NCBI RefSeq assembly: GCF_011752565.1
Contig: NZ_VWXK01000011.1
Coordinates: forward strand, 62,001-126,000
Direction: 5' to 3'
Origin: Pantoea sp. Ap-967
Lineage (GTDB): Bacteria; Pseudomonadota; Gammaproteobacteria; Pseudomonadales; Pseudomonadaceae
DNA: 64,000 bases
How positions within the stretch are numbered: position 1 is the stretch's first letter; each line of letters starts with the position of its first letter. The notes under the pieces are model-generated. The model did no database searches. It was given only the letters and a program-made list of their open reading frames with translations, and had not been told where the DNA came from. Shown here one piece after another: positions 31,279 to 39,439 of this stretch. A program made the position numbers and the translations under genes.

Positions 31279-32088
31279 ATGAGCGATCATTTCGCTACCA
31301 ACCTGAAACTGGCCTGCAGCCATTACCGCTCTATCTCGGAAGTTTGCCGCCAGTTGTCCATCAACCGCGCGCAATTCAACAAGTACCTGAGCGGCCAGAG
31401 CCGTCCGACGGCTTTCAACCTCAAGCGCATCGGCGATTTCTTCGGCGTTGAGGATTACGAGCTGAACCTGCCCGCGGAACAGTTCGCCCGGCTGATCGGC
31501 GCGCGGGTGTCGGCGCTGGCCGATCAGCCCAGCGATCCGATCAGTGAACTGTTCCGGCCGTTGCACGAGCATGCCGGCAATCTTTCGCGTTATTGCGGCT
31601 ATTACTTCGAATATTCCAACTGCATGTCGGTGCCTGGCACCATCCTGGTGTCGCTGGTGCATTTGTGGGAGGAGCGTGGGCGCTTCTTGTTCGAACGCCA
31701 GGAACGGCAGGAGCGCTCCAGCGCCACCGACCAGCATGCCGAGGTGCGCTGCCGCTACCTGGGTGCGGCGTTTCAGTTGCAGGACCGGGTGTTTCTCATC
31801 GACTACGAGTCATTGACCTTCAACGAGATGAGCCAGACCATCCTCATTCCCAGCTTCAAAAGCCGCATCACCCGCCTGAACGGCCTCAAGGCTGGCGTCT
31901 CCAGCGGCGACCGGCGCAACCCGGCGTGTACCCGGGTGGTGTGGGAGTACCTGGGCGAGGAGATCAACCGCATCAATGCCTACCGCCAGGTAAAGCTGTA
32001 CCGCCCGGACGACCCCCGCATCGACGACGACGTGCGCGAGCGCCTGAGCGTAGGCCCCTTGCGCAACAGCCTGTTCGAAATCGAATGA
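31279..32088 (+). CDS. XRE-family transcriptional regulator
   Basis: 269 residues. An N-terminal lambda-repressor-like helix-turn-helix (LKLACSHYRSISEVCRQLSI, NRAQFNKYLSGQSRPTAFN) is joined to a C-terminal domain of about 190 residues with no clear family (LSRYCGYYFEYSNCMSVPGT). Divergent from the AGCS symporter, and preceded by tandem repeats that may be its operator. The ligand is unknown; an amino acid is a guess from the neighbour. Confidence 0.85.
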   Translation: MSDHFATNLKLACSHYRSISEVCRQLSINRAQFNKYLSGQSRPTAFNLKRIGDFFGVEDYELNLPAEQFARLIGARVSALADQPSDPISELFRPLHEHAGNLSRYCGYYFEYSNCMSVPGTILVSLVHLWEERGRFLFERQERQERSSATDQHAEVRCRYLGAAFQLQDRVFLIDYESLTFNEMSQTILIPSFKSRITRLNGLKAGVSSGDRRNPACTRVVWEYLGEEINRINAYRQVKLYRPDDPRIDDDVRERLSVGPLRNSLFEIE

Positions 32089-32130
32089 CCAACACGTCCC
32101 AAGGCCCGCACATGTTCTGGCACACCCTCC

Positions 32131-32220
32131 GGTAGGAGCGACCAGAGGTCGCGAATGGGCTGCGCAGCAGCCCCGGCGATTCCTGCCAGTGCCCATCGCG
32201 ACCTGCGGTCGCTCCTACCG
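32131..32220. repeat. inverted REP-like pair (TAGGAGCGACC type)
   Basis: GGTAGGAGCGACCAGAGGTC faces its inverse complement. A third sequence variant, different from the TAGGAGCGGGC type. Confidence 0.8.
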
Positions 32221-32236
32221 GGGCCGCGTGTGCAGC

Positions 32237-33028
32237 CTATTGCCAAAGCTGGCTCAGCCACACCCCTATCGGATGCCCATCGCTGAGCAGCAGCTTCAGC
32301 GCCATCAGGCTGCACACCGTGATCAACAGCGGCTTGATCAGCCGCGGCCCAAATAAGAGCGCGCAGCGCGCACCCAACTGAGCCCCAACGATGGCGCAAA
32401 CCGCCATGGCCAGCGCCAGCGGCCAAATGATGGCGCCGGCGAAGACGAAAACCGTCAACGCCCCAAGGTTGCAGGCCGCATTGAGCAATTTGCTGCTACA
32501 GATGGCCTGCATCAACTGCCGCCCCAGTAGCAGGGTAAAAGCCACCATGAAAAACGAGCCAGTACCGGGGCCGAACAGGCCGTCGTAGAAGCCAATGAGT
32601 GGCGCCACCATCAGGGTGAAACACAAGGTGGAGACTCGCTGCCGGCGCTCGGCTTCACCCAGTTTGGGGCTCAAGGCGAAATACGCTGCAACAGCAATCA
32701 GCAGAACAGGTGCCGCAACCTCCAGGATGGCGCGGTCGAGCAGGCTGATCGACAAGGCCCCGGCGACGCCGCCAGCATATGACAATGTCGCCATCGGCCA
32801 ATCCGTGCGCCATCGGATCATTCCCTTGCGAGCGAAGGCCCACACCGCGGAAACAGTGGCGGACGATGCCTGAAGCTTGTTGGTGGCCATGCTCGCCAAA
32901 GGGTCGATTCCGGCAACCAGCAATGCAGGAAGTGTCAGCAGGCCTCCGCCACCAGCTATTGCATCGAAGAATCCGGCCAGCAAGGCGATTGTGGCAAGGA
33001 TGAGAAGGGTTGATAGCTCGATTTCCAT
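32237..33028 (-). CDS. TauE/SafE-family membrane permease
   Basis: 263 residues from ATG 33028 (AAAGGAAAGG upstream). Eight or so membrane helices with the family pattern LLAGFFDAIAGGGGLLTLPA, SMATNKLQASSATVSAVWAF and LIGFYDGLFGPGTGSFFM. Relatives export or import sulfite, sulfonates or organic anions. Only 18 bp separate it from the upstream oxygenase gene, so they form an operon and the substrate is probably linked to that enzyme. Confidence 0.87.
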   Translation of the reverse strand: MEIELSTLLILATIALLAGFFDAIAGGGGLLTLPALLVAGIDPLASMATNKLQASSATVSAVWAFARKGMIRWRTDWPMATLSYAGGVAGALSISLLDRAILEVAAPVLLIAVAAYFALSPKLGEAERRQRVSTLCFTLMVAPLIGFYDGLFGPGTGSFFMVAFTLLLGRQLMQAICSSKLLNAACNLGALTVFVFAGAIIWPLALAMAVCAIVGAQLGARCALLFGPRLIKPLLITVCSLMALKLLLSDGHPIGVWLSQLWQ

Positions 33029-33045
33029 TATTGGCAACCTTTCCT

Positions 33046-34107
33046 TTATCCGCGAACGACAAGAGGGTCTGAGTGCAATACAAGCGGTTCAGTTTGAGGC
33101 GAATAGGCAAAGAGCCGAATCAGAAGTCTTCGGTTATCTTGGATGATGTCGCGCCCGTGAAGTGCCTGGCTGTTATTGATGAGAAGTGCTGAGCTAGAAT
33201 CCAGTGTGTACGTGCAGGCTTCAACTTGGGTGATTAACCGCCGCAGAGTATGAAGTGCTTTTTTTGCATGAGGTACCGCATGGTTATCCAGAGAATAGCG
33301 ATAAGTGCTGTAGCGCAAGGTGTATCCGAAATGCCCATCGAACTGCAGGATAGAGCTCGCTGCGGGAGGCGGGCTATCATCCTTGATGAAGCACTCACTC
33401 CGACTGAAACGGTAAGAGCGTGATGAAAGCGCCAGTGCTTCTAGGCCATTGAGCTTTGCAATGACAGGTCGCATGGGTGTCAATCGAGTTGGTTCTCCTT
33501 GTGGATTCCACCGTGCCGTCAGAATCAGTGCGCTTGGAGCAGGCGAATGGCCTCCCTCGGCCACTACCGAGCAGTTATAAGGTGGCTCCGTATGAGGCCC
33601 GAGGCAAACGCCGGCATGGGAACTCAATTCGGCGGGTTGATGCGGGGCCTCATGAACCAGTGGGCGCTCACCGCCACCCTTGAAGTTAGCGACAAGCCGC
33701 AACTGTTTGGCATCGTTGTCGATATCGAAGGCGAAAGAACGGTATCCCACAAGACCAAGTAGAACCTGATGTCTCGATGCCAAATAGATTGTTTCTGGGG
33801 CATGAGCCAGCTCATCTATCGGTGGAAGAGAGTCTGGGACCGGGTCGGTGCGAAGCGGCAGCATGGAGCTAAAATCGATGGCGCAAACCTTACCGTCAAT
33901 GAATGCTGATAATTGTGATAGCTGAGCAGTAGTCAGATAATTTTTCAAATCGAAGGCATAGTGAATGGACAAATCTGCAGAGCCTGGGGCGTCAGGTCCG
34001 CCGAGGCGTGAGAGATGTCTAGATGCTTTATCGAGTTTATAAGCTTGTACTGTACTGAAGCGAAAGTGAACGACATCTTGTAATGCGGTGCAGTAACTCC
34101 CTGTCAT
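33046..34107 (-). CDS. clavaminate-synthase-like Fe(II)/2-oxoglutarate oxygenase
   Basis: 353 residues; AAAGGA precedes the ATG. The iron site reads H172-T-E174 in GPHTEPPYNC, with distal H317 in NSQALHGRD and 2-oxoglutarate-binding Arg in RRLLIRLFAY. HxE instead of HxD, and the length, are typical of the clavaminate synthase group (amino-acid beta/gamma-hydroxylases such as VioC, AsnO and lysine hydroxylases). Probable activity: hydroxylation of a free amino acid or small derivative. Visibly AT-richer than its surroundings and flanked by REP elements, so it may be acquired. The exact substrate cannot be told. Confidence 0.78.
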   Translation of the reverse strand: MTGSYCTALQDVVHFRFSTVQAYKLDKASRHLSRLGGPDAPGSADLSIHYAFDLKNYLTTAQLSQLSAFIDGKVCAIDFSSMLPLRTDPVPDSLPPIDELAHAPETIYLASRHQVLLGLVGYRSFAFDIDNDAKQLRLVANFKGGGERPLVHEAPHQPAELSSHAGVCLGPHTEPPYNCSVVAEGGHSPAPSALILTARWNPQGEPTRLTPMRPVIAKLNGLEALALSSRSYRFSRSECFIKDDSPPPAASSILQFDGHFGYTLRYSTYRYSLDNHAVPHAKKALHTLRRLITQVEACTYTLDSSSALLINNSQALHGRDIIQDNRRLLIRLFAYSPQTEPLVLHSDPLVVRG

Positions 34108-34345
34108 CGTATTATCCTTTATGTAGGGATGTGGCGAGATTTGGTTTGGACGAAGGCGCTATTGACGCAGCTTTTTCTCGCGCTGAATGCAGGACCTGGT
34201 AGCTCTGACCTGTAGGGAATTTCCCGCGAAATGGAGGCCATTTCAGGGCTCACTGTCCCCCAACCCCCCAGGGTTGGACTTCCCCGCCCGGAAACAGCAG
34301 AATGACTCCTTTACTCCAATCAACCTGTTCGGATCTGCTGACTCT

Positions 34346-35230
34346 ATGCGTATGCGCCTGATGCTGTTGGGTGGTGGCAATGCCCTCGGGCAAGCGCTGA
34401 TTCGTCTCGGGGCCGAGGAGGACATCGCATTCCTGGCACCGCGCCCGCCCGAAGATGGCTGGGCACCGGCCAGCCTCACTCAGCTGCTCGACGATCACCG
34501 CCCCGATGCCCTGGTCAACCTGGCTTACTACTTCGACTGGTTCCAGGCAGAGTCGGTCAGCGAACCGCGCCTGGCCCAGCAGGAGCGGGCGGTCGAGCGC
34601 CTGGCGGAGTTGTGCCAGCACCATCAGATCACCCTGGTTCAGCCTTCCAGCTACCGGGTATTCGACGGGTCACGGGCCACGGCCTACAGCGAAAAGGACG
34701 AGCCCGTACCGTTGGGCCTGCGTGGCCAGGCGCTCTGGCGCATCGAGCAAAGCGTGCGCGCGGCCTGCCCGCAGCACGTGCTGCTGCGCTTCGGCTGGCT
34801 GCTGGACGAGAGTATCGACGGTGCCCTGGGCCGTTTCCTCACCCGCGCCGAACAGCCCCAGGAGCTGCTGCTGGCCGATGACCGGCGTGGCAACCCGACG
34901 CCGGTCGACGACGCTGCGCGGGTGATTCTGTCGGTGCTCAAGCAGCTCGATTGCAGCGCGCCACTGTGGGGCACCTACCACTACGCCGGCAACGAGGCCA
35001 CCACGCCGCTGGCGCTGGGCCAGGCGATCCTCACCGAGGCTGGCCAGTATCGCCAGCTGGCGGTGCAGGCGCCCACCGCGCAGGCCCATGCCGCGCGCCC
35101 GGATGCCAGCGAAGAGCCACAGCACGCTGTGCTGGCCTGCAAGAAAATCCTTCACACCTTCGGCATCAAGCCGCGTGCCTGGCGCGCCGGCTTGCCGCCC
35201 CTACTGGACCGATTCTACCGCCATGGCTGA
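34346..35230 (+). CDS. RmlD-like NAD(P)-binding sugar-nucleotide reductase
   Basis: 294 residues from ATG 34346; the frame stays open upstream to 34187 but that part lacks protein character. Rossmann start LMLLGGGNALGQALIRLG, then PDALVNLAYYFDWFQAE, PSSYRVFDG and a late LLRFGWLLDE, as in dTDP-4-dehydrorhamnose reductases (extended SDR). The usual YxxxK is not obvious, so catalysis is uncertain. It overlaps the downstream epimerase gene by 8 bp. Confidence 0.75.
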   Translation: MRMRLMLLGGGNALGQALIRLGAEEDIAFLAPRPPEDGWAPASLTQLLDDHRPDALVNLAYYFDWFQAESVSEPRLAQQERAVERLAELCQHHQITLVQPSSYRVFDGSRATAYSEKDEPVPLGLRGQALWRIEQSVRAACPQHVLLRFGWLLDESIDGALGRFLTRAEQPQELLLADDRRGNPTPVDDAARVILSVLKQLDCSAPLWGTYHYAGNEATTPLALGQAILTEAGQYRQLAVQAPTAQAHAARPDASEEPQHAVLACKKILHTFGIKPRAWRAGLPPLLDRFYRHG

Positions 35231-36155
35231 CGCCCCCATTCTCATCACCGGCGGCGCCGGCTTCATTGGCTCCCACCTGTGTGATGCTTTGCTGGCCAAA
35301 GGTTATGCGGTGCGCGTGCTGGACGACCTGTCCATGGGCAAGCGCAGCAACCTGCAACTGGATCACCCGCACCTGGAGCTGATCGAAGGTGACGTGGCCG
35401 ATGCGGGCCTGGTATTGCGTGCCATGCAGGGCTGCGGCGGGGTGGTCCACCTGGCGGCCGTGGCCTCGGTGCAGGCATCGGTGGATGACCCGGTGAAAAC
35501 CCACCAGAGCAACTTCATCGGCACCCTCAACGTCTGCGAAGCCATGAGCGTGCACGGCGTGCGCCGGGTCTTGTTCGCTTCCAGCGCGGCGGTCTATGGC
35601 AACAATGGCGAAGGCCAGGCAATCAGCGAAGACACCGCCAAGGCCCCGCTGACCCCCTATGCGGTGGACAAGCTCGCCAGCGAGCAGTACCTGGACTTCT
35701 ACCGCCGCCAGCATGGCCTGGAGCCTGTGGTGTTCCGCTTCTTCAACATCTTCGGGCCGCGCCAGGACCCATCCTCGCCGTACTCGGGGGTGATCAGCAT
35801 CTTCTGCGAGCGCGCCACCCAAGGCTTGCCGATCACGGTGTTTGGTGACGGCGAGCAGACCCGCGACTTCCTCTACGTGGGGGACCTGGTGCAGGTATTG
35901 ATGCAGGCGCTGGAGCAGCCACAGGTGGAAGAGGGCGCAGTCAATGTCGGGCTGAACCGGGCCACCTCGCTGAACCAGATGCTCAAGGCGTTGGAGCAGG
36001 TGCTGGGCAGCTTGCCTGCGGTCAGCTACGGTGAGGCGCGGTCGGGTGACATTCGCCATTCGCGGGCGGACAACCAGCGGTTGTTGGCGCGCTTTGAGCT
36101 GGCGCAGCCGACTTCGATTGTCCAAGGTCTGGCTCGGTTGCTGGGCAAGGTTTGA
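35223..36155 (+). CDS. NAD-dependent sugar-nucleotide epimerase (SDR, GalE-like)
   Basis: 310 residues from ATG 35223, inside the upstream coding frame. Motifs: ITGGAGFIGSHLCDAL (NAD binding), FASSAAVYG, and catalytic PYAVDKLASEQYL (Y-x3-K). FNIFGPRQDPSSPYSGVIS is typical of UDP-glucose or UDP-GlcNAc 4-epimerase relatives. It interconverts nucleotide sugars for surface polysaccharide; the precise sugar is not evident. Confidence 0.88.
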   Translation: MADAPILITGGAGFIGSHLCDALLAKGYAVRVLDDLSMGKRSNLQLDHPHLELIEGDVADAGLVLRAMQGCGGVVHLAAVASVQASVDDPVKTHQSNFIGTLNVCEAMSVHGVRRVLFASSAAVYGNNGEGQAISEDTAKAPLTPYAVDKLASEQYLDFYRRQHGLEPVVFRFFNIFGPRQDPSSPYSGVISIFCERATQGLPITVFGDGEQTRDFLYVGDLVQVLMQALEQPQVEEGAVNVGLNRATSLNQMLKALEQVLGSLPAVSYGEARSGDIRHSRADNQRLLARFELAQPTSIVQGLARLLGKV

Positions 36156-36159
36156 GATA

Positions 36160-36208
36160 GCCGGGGCTGCGTTGCAGCCCATTCGCGGCGCAAGGCCGCT
36201 CCTACAGG
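36160..36208. repeat. REP-like element
   Basis: GGGGCTGCGTTGCAGCCC hairpin followed by CGCAAGGCCGCTCCTACA. Confidence 0.6.
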
Positions 36209-36240
36209 GATAGTGTGGGGCCGGATTACGCGGCCCCAGC

Positions 36241-36684
36241 TCACGTATGCCGTACCAGGGTACGCTGGCAATCCTCGGCCCTCAGCACCCGACCATCGTC
36301 GGCCCGCACTTCCAACATCTGCACAGCCTGCCCGCTGGCCCTGTCCACCAGCGCCGAGCGCGCTTCCCCCGCCTCGAACAGAAACCGCTCCCCCCACTGA
36401 CGCAAGCCGACCACGATCGGAAACACCGAACGCCCTTTCTCGGTCAGCACATATTCCTTGTAGGCACTGCCATCCGACGCCGGCTGCATCGCCAGCAAGC
36501 CGCATTCCACCAGCAGCTTGAGCCGCGAGGCGAGGATGTTCTTCGCCAACCCCAGGTTCTTCTGGAACTCGCTGAACCGGCGCAGGCCATCAAAGGCATC
36601 GCGCAGGATCATCAGCGCCCAACGCTCACCCAGCACCTCAAGCGCCCGTGCCACGGGGCATTGGCTGTTCACTTCATCGAGCAT
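36241..36684 (-). CDS. HxlR-family transcriptional regulator
   Basis: 147 residues. Single winged helix with the HxlR hallmarks: N-terminal CPVARALEVLGERWALMIL, then RFSEFQKNLGLAKNILASRL and VLTEKGRSVFPIV. The Cys near residue 9 is often redox- or electrophile-sensing in this family. Divergent from an MFS exporter, which it probably represses. Confidence 0.9.
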   Translation of the reverse strand: MLDEVNSQCPVARALEVLGERWALMILRDAFDGLRRFSEFQKNLGLAKNILASRLKLLVECGLLAMQPASDGSAYKEYVLTEKGRSVFPIVVGLRQWGERFLFEAGEARSALVDRASGQAVQMLEVRADDGRVLRAEDCQRTLVRHT

Positions 36685-36788
36685 CGGTAAATCCTCGCCT
36701 GATCATCTGGTTGCAGATTAAAACCAGGTTTGCTAAATATCCAGCATGTAGTTTCAATTTGAAACCAGAAATCAAAGGAGTGAAAGCC

Positions 36789-37982
36789 ATGAGGCGCTGG
36801 ATAACGCTGCTACTTGCCACCACCTGCGCGCTGGCCGTCGCGACGGTGTACATCGCTCAGCCGCTGCTCGAGTCCATGGCCCGTGACCTGGGCGTGGCGC
36901 AGGGCAAGGTTGGCTGGGTAGTCGGTGTCACACAGGCGGGTTACGCCCTGGGGCTTGTCCTGATCGTTCCCCTGGGCGACTTGGTCGAGCGCAAGCGATT
37001 GTTGCTGGGCCAGTTGCTGCTCTCGGCGCTGGCGCTGGTCGGGGTCGGCATGGCGCAGCAGTGGGCGCTGTTGTTGGTCGCCCTGACCCTGACCGGGCTG
37101 ATGGCGGTGATGGTGCAGGTGATGGTGGCCTACGCCGCGACCCTGGCCGCGCCAGCACAACAAGGGCAGGCCGTGGGCACAGTGACCGGTGGTGTGGTAC
37201 TGGGCATTCTGCTGGCGCGCCTGGCCTCGGGAGTGCTGGCCGACCTGGCCGGTTGGCGCAGCGTCTATTTTGCCGCCGCCGGGGCACTGCTGCTGATGGC
37301 CGCCTTGCTCCTGCGCTACTTGCCAGGCACCCAGCCTGCGGCTCATCGCCCAGGCTACCTGCGGCTGATCGGTTCGTTGTTCAGCCTGTACCGCCACGAC
37401 CGGCTGCTGCGCCAGCGCGGCTTGTTCGGCCTGCTGATCTTCGCGGCGTTCAGTGTGCTGTGGAGCAGCATGGTGTTGCCCTTGAGCACCGCTCCCCTGG
37501 CCCTCAGCCATACGCAGATCGGCCTGTTCGGCCTGGCCGGTGTCGCTGGCGCGCTGGCCGCTTCCCGTGCCGGGCGCCTGGCCGACCGCGGCCTGGGGGA
37601 GCGCACTACCGGGCTGGCGCTGGCGTTGCTGACCCTGTCATGGCTACCCACGGCCTTCGTTGGGCAATCGCTACTGGCCTTCGCGCTGGGCGTCGTGCTG
37701 CTGGATTTCGCCGTGCAGGCGGTGCATGTCACCAACCAGAGCCTGCTGCTGGCAGGGCGCGCAGCGCTGGCCAGCCGACTGATCGGTGCCTACATGTGCT
37801 GTTATTCGCTGGGCAGTGGCGTGGGGGCGGTGTTGGCGAGCGGCGTGTATGGCCGCTGGGGATGGCCGGCGGTGTGCCTGTTGGGCGCGGCGTTCAGCGC
37901 GGCGGCCCTGGGGTGCTGGCTATGGCAGGGCAGGACGCGGGCGGCCGCAGCCGCCCTGCGTTGTTCAGGTCAGAACTTGTAG
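36789..37982 (+). CDS. MFS transporter, DHA1-type exporter
   Basis: 397 residues from ATG 36789 with AAAGGAG eight bases upstream. Twelve membrane helices; the motif-A-like loop is PLGDLVERKRLLLGQ. Resembles arabinose-efflux-like drug exporters. The 104-bp spacer to the divergent HxlR regulator must hold both promoters. Substrate unknown. Confidence 0.87.
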   Translation: MRRWITLLLATTCALAVATVYIAQPLLESMARDLGVAQGKVGWVVGVTQAGYALGLVLIVPLGDLVERKRLLLGQLLLSALALVGVGMAQQWALLLVALTLTGLMAVMVQVMVAYAATLAAPAQQGQAVGTVTGGVVLGILLARLASGVLADLAGWRSVYFAAAGALLLMAALLLRYLPGTQPAAHRPGYLRLIGSLFSLYRHDRLLRQRGLFGLLIFAAFSVLWSSMVLPLSTAPLALSHTQIGLFGLAGVAGALAASRAGRLADRGLGERTTGLALALLTLSWLPTAFVGQSLLAFALGVVLLDFAVQAVHVTNQSLLLAGRAALASRLIGAYMCCYSLGSGVGAVLASGVYGRWGWPAVCLLGAAFSAAALGCWLWQGRTRAAAAALRCSGQNL

Positions 37983-38653
37983 CCCAGGCCGACCATGTAC
38001 ACCCATGGGTCAACATCCACGTCGACCTTGGTCTTGCTGTAGCCCAAGGCGCTTGGGCCATTGACGCTGGCCTTGGTGTCGATGTCGACGTACCAGACCG
38101 AGGCGTTGACCAGCAGGTTGTCGGTGATCATGTAGTCCATGCCCAGTTGGCCGGCGATACCGACCGAATCCTGCAACTTGAGGTTGCTGAAGCCCTGTTG
38201 TTTACGGTTGCTGCTGAGGTCTTCATCGAAGAACAGGGTGTAGTTGATGCCCACGCCGGCATACGGCTGGAACTTGGAGTTCGGCTCCATCGGGTAGTAC
38301 TGCACGGACAGGGTCGGTGGCAGTTGCTTGATGTCGGCCAGCTTGCCGTCCAGGCCGCCGCCCAGGCCCTTGACGCCCACGGTGTGCTTGAACGGGGTCG
38401 CTGCCAGCAGCTCAAGGCCCACATGGTCGGTGAGCATGTAGGCGAAGGTCAGGCCCAGCTGGGTGTCGCTGTCCAGGGTCGCCTTGGTGCCCGACACCTT
38501 GTTGCCATCGAATTTCAGGTCGCCGCTGTTCTCGTTCGGCGCGGTGGTGATGGCACCGGCCCGCAGAATCATGTCACCGGCCTGGTAGGCGTGGGCAACA
38601 GGGGTGATGAGCGCCAGGGCCACGAGTGAGGCGCCGAGCAAAGACTTGTTCAT
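37970..38653 (-). CDS. oprG: OmpW-family outer-membrane protein OprG
   Basis: 227 residues from ATG 38653. Signal peptide MNKSLLGASLVALALITPVAHA, then an eight-stranded barrel with alternating pattern, ending in aromatic F (VYMVGLGYKF) as required for BAM insertion. OmpW/OprG proteins carry small hydrophobic or amino-acid solutes across the outer membrane. It overlaps the convergent MFS gene by 13 bp. Confidence 0.9.
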   Translation of the reverse strand: MNKSLLGASLVALALITPVAHAYQAGDMILRAGAITTAPNENSGDLKFDGNKVSGTKATLDSDTQLGLTFAYMLTDHVGLELLAATPFKHTVGVKGLGGGLDGKLADIKQLPPTLSVQYYPMEPNSKFQPYAGVGINYTLFFDEDLSSNRKQQGFSNLKLQDSVGIAGQLGMDYMITDNLLVNASVWYVDIDTKASVNGPSALGYSKTKVDVDVDPWVYMVGLGYKF

Positions 38654-38762
38654 GGAAGCTCCCAAAGGACGTTATTAATCGAGTAGTCCAATGGTAAGGA
38701 GCAGCCCGGGCCAGTTACTTGACCCAGCTCAAAGAAGTGTCGTCACGAATTCGAAACAGTTC

Positions 38763-39428
38763 TCACTTCAGCTCATAAACGAATATTTTCTCGGCTTCCA
38801 TCTGGTAACCGGCGTCGGCCAATTCGCTGCTGGAGGCTCTAACCTGCATCTTTCCTTCGATCCAGTAGGGCTGGTAGAGGTCTTCCACGCGCACCCCCAT
38901 TTCGGTAATCACGTGCACGATCTGGTTCGAGGGTGGCGGAGGCACATGAATGCAGGCGCCGTAGTAAGGCACCAGCAGGAAGTCGGTGGTGCGGCCTTCC
39001 TCGTTCACTTCCAGCGGCACGATGTAACCGGGGATCTTTACCTGTTGGCCGTCCAGGCTTTTCACCACAGGTGCATCGGGTGCCTGCTGGCGGGCGGGTG
39101 GGGCAGATTCGGCAGAAAGCGCGTTGCCCAGCTGCGACATGTCGTGCAACGGCGTGAGCTGCGGCGGGATGACCGGCGCACCCTCGGGGATGAGGGCAGG
39201 CCAGTCCAGCTCGCGGGCCTCGTCTGCCCAGCTGGGCAGAGCGATGCACAGCAGTGCTGCCAACAGCAGGTGGGCTGCTTGTGCTGGCCGCTTCGCCAGG
39301 CGATGCGGTGCCTGGCACCGGCTTTGCCGGTGTTCGCGGGGCAAGCCCGCTCCTACAGGGTTCCTCAGCCCCTTCAAGCCTGTGGGGGCGGGTTTACCCG
39401 CGAAGAAGGCGGTGAGGTTCCAGGTCAT
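38763..39428 (-). CDS. DUF3299 exported protein of the zinc cluster
   Basis: 221 residues from ATG 39428. The C-terminal two thirds is the DUF3299 domain (GYIVPLEVNEEGRTTDFLLV, PYYGACIHVPPPPSNQIVHV). A hydrophobic stretch AAHLLLAALLCIALPSWA is the signal sequence core. Residues 8-38 are encoded by an inverted REP pair, so the signal peptide has an unusual long n-region or translation starts further in. It lies 11 bp after the permease gene. The same neighbours occur in the Zur-controlled PA4063-PA4066 cluster of P. aeruginosa; a periplasmic zinc role is inferred. Confidence 0.8.
   Translation of the reverse strand: MTWNLTAFFAGKPAPTGLKGLRNPVGAGLPREHRQSRCQAPHRLAKRPAQAAHLLLAALLCIALPSWADEARELDWPALIPEGAPVIPPQLTPLHDMSQLGNALSAESAPPARQQAPDAPVVKSLDGQQVKIPGYIVPLEVNEEGRTTDFLLVPYYGACIHVPPPPSNQIVHVITEMGVRVEDLYQPYWIEGKMQVRASSSELADAGYQMEAEKIFVYELK
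39333..39406. repeat. inverted REP pair inside the DUF3299 reading frame
   Basis: TTCGCGGGGCAAGCCCGCTC (39333-39357) and the related inverse TGTGGGGGCGGGTTTACCCG (39381-39406) lie within the 5' part of the coding region and stay in frame. Confidence 0.75.
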
Positions 39429-39439
39429 TGCACACACTC

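Noticed and set aside
34187-34345. Upstream extension of the RmlD-like protein
   Set aside because: The first 53 codons lack protein character and the Rossmann fold begins at the ATG near 34346.
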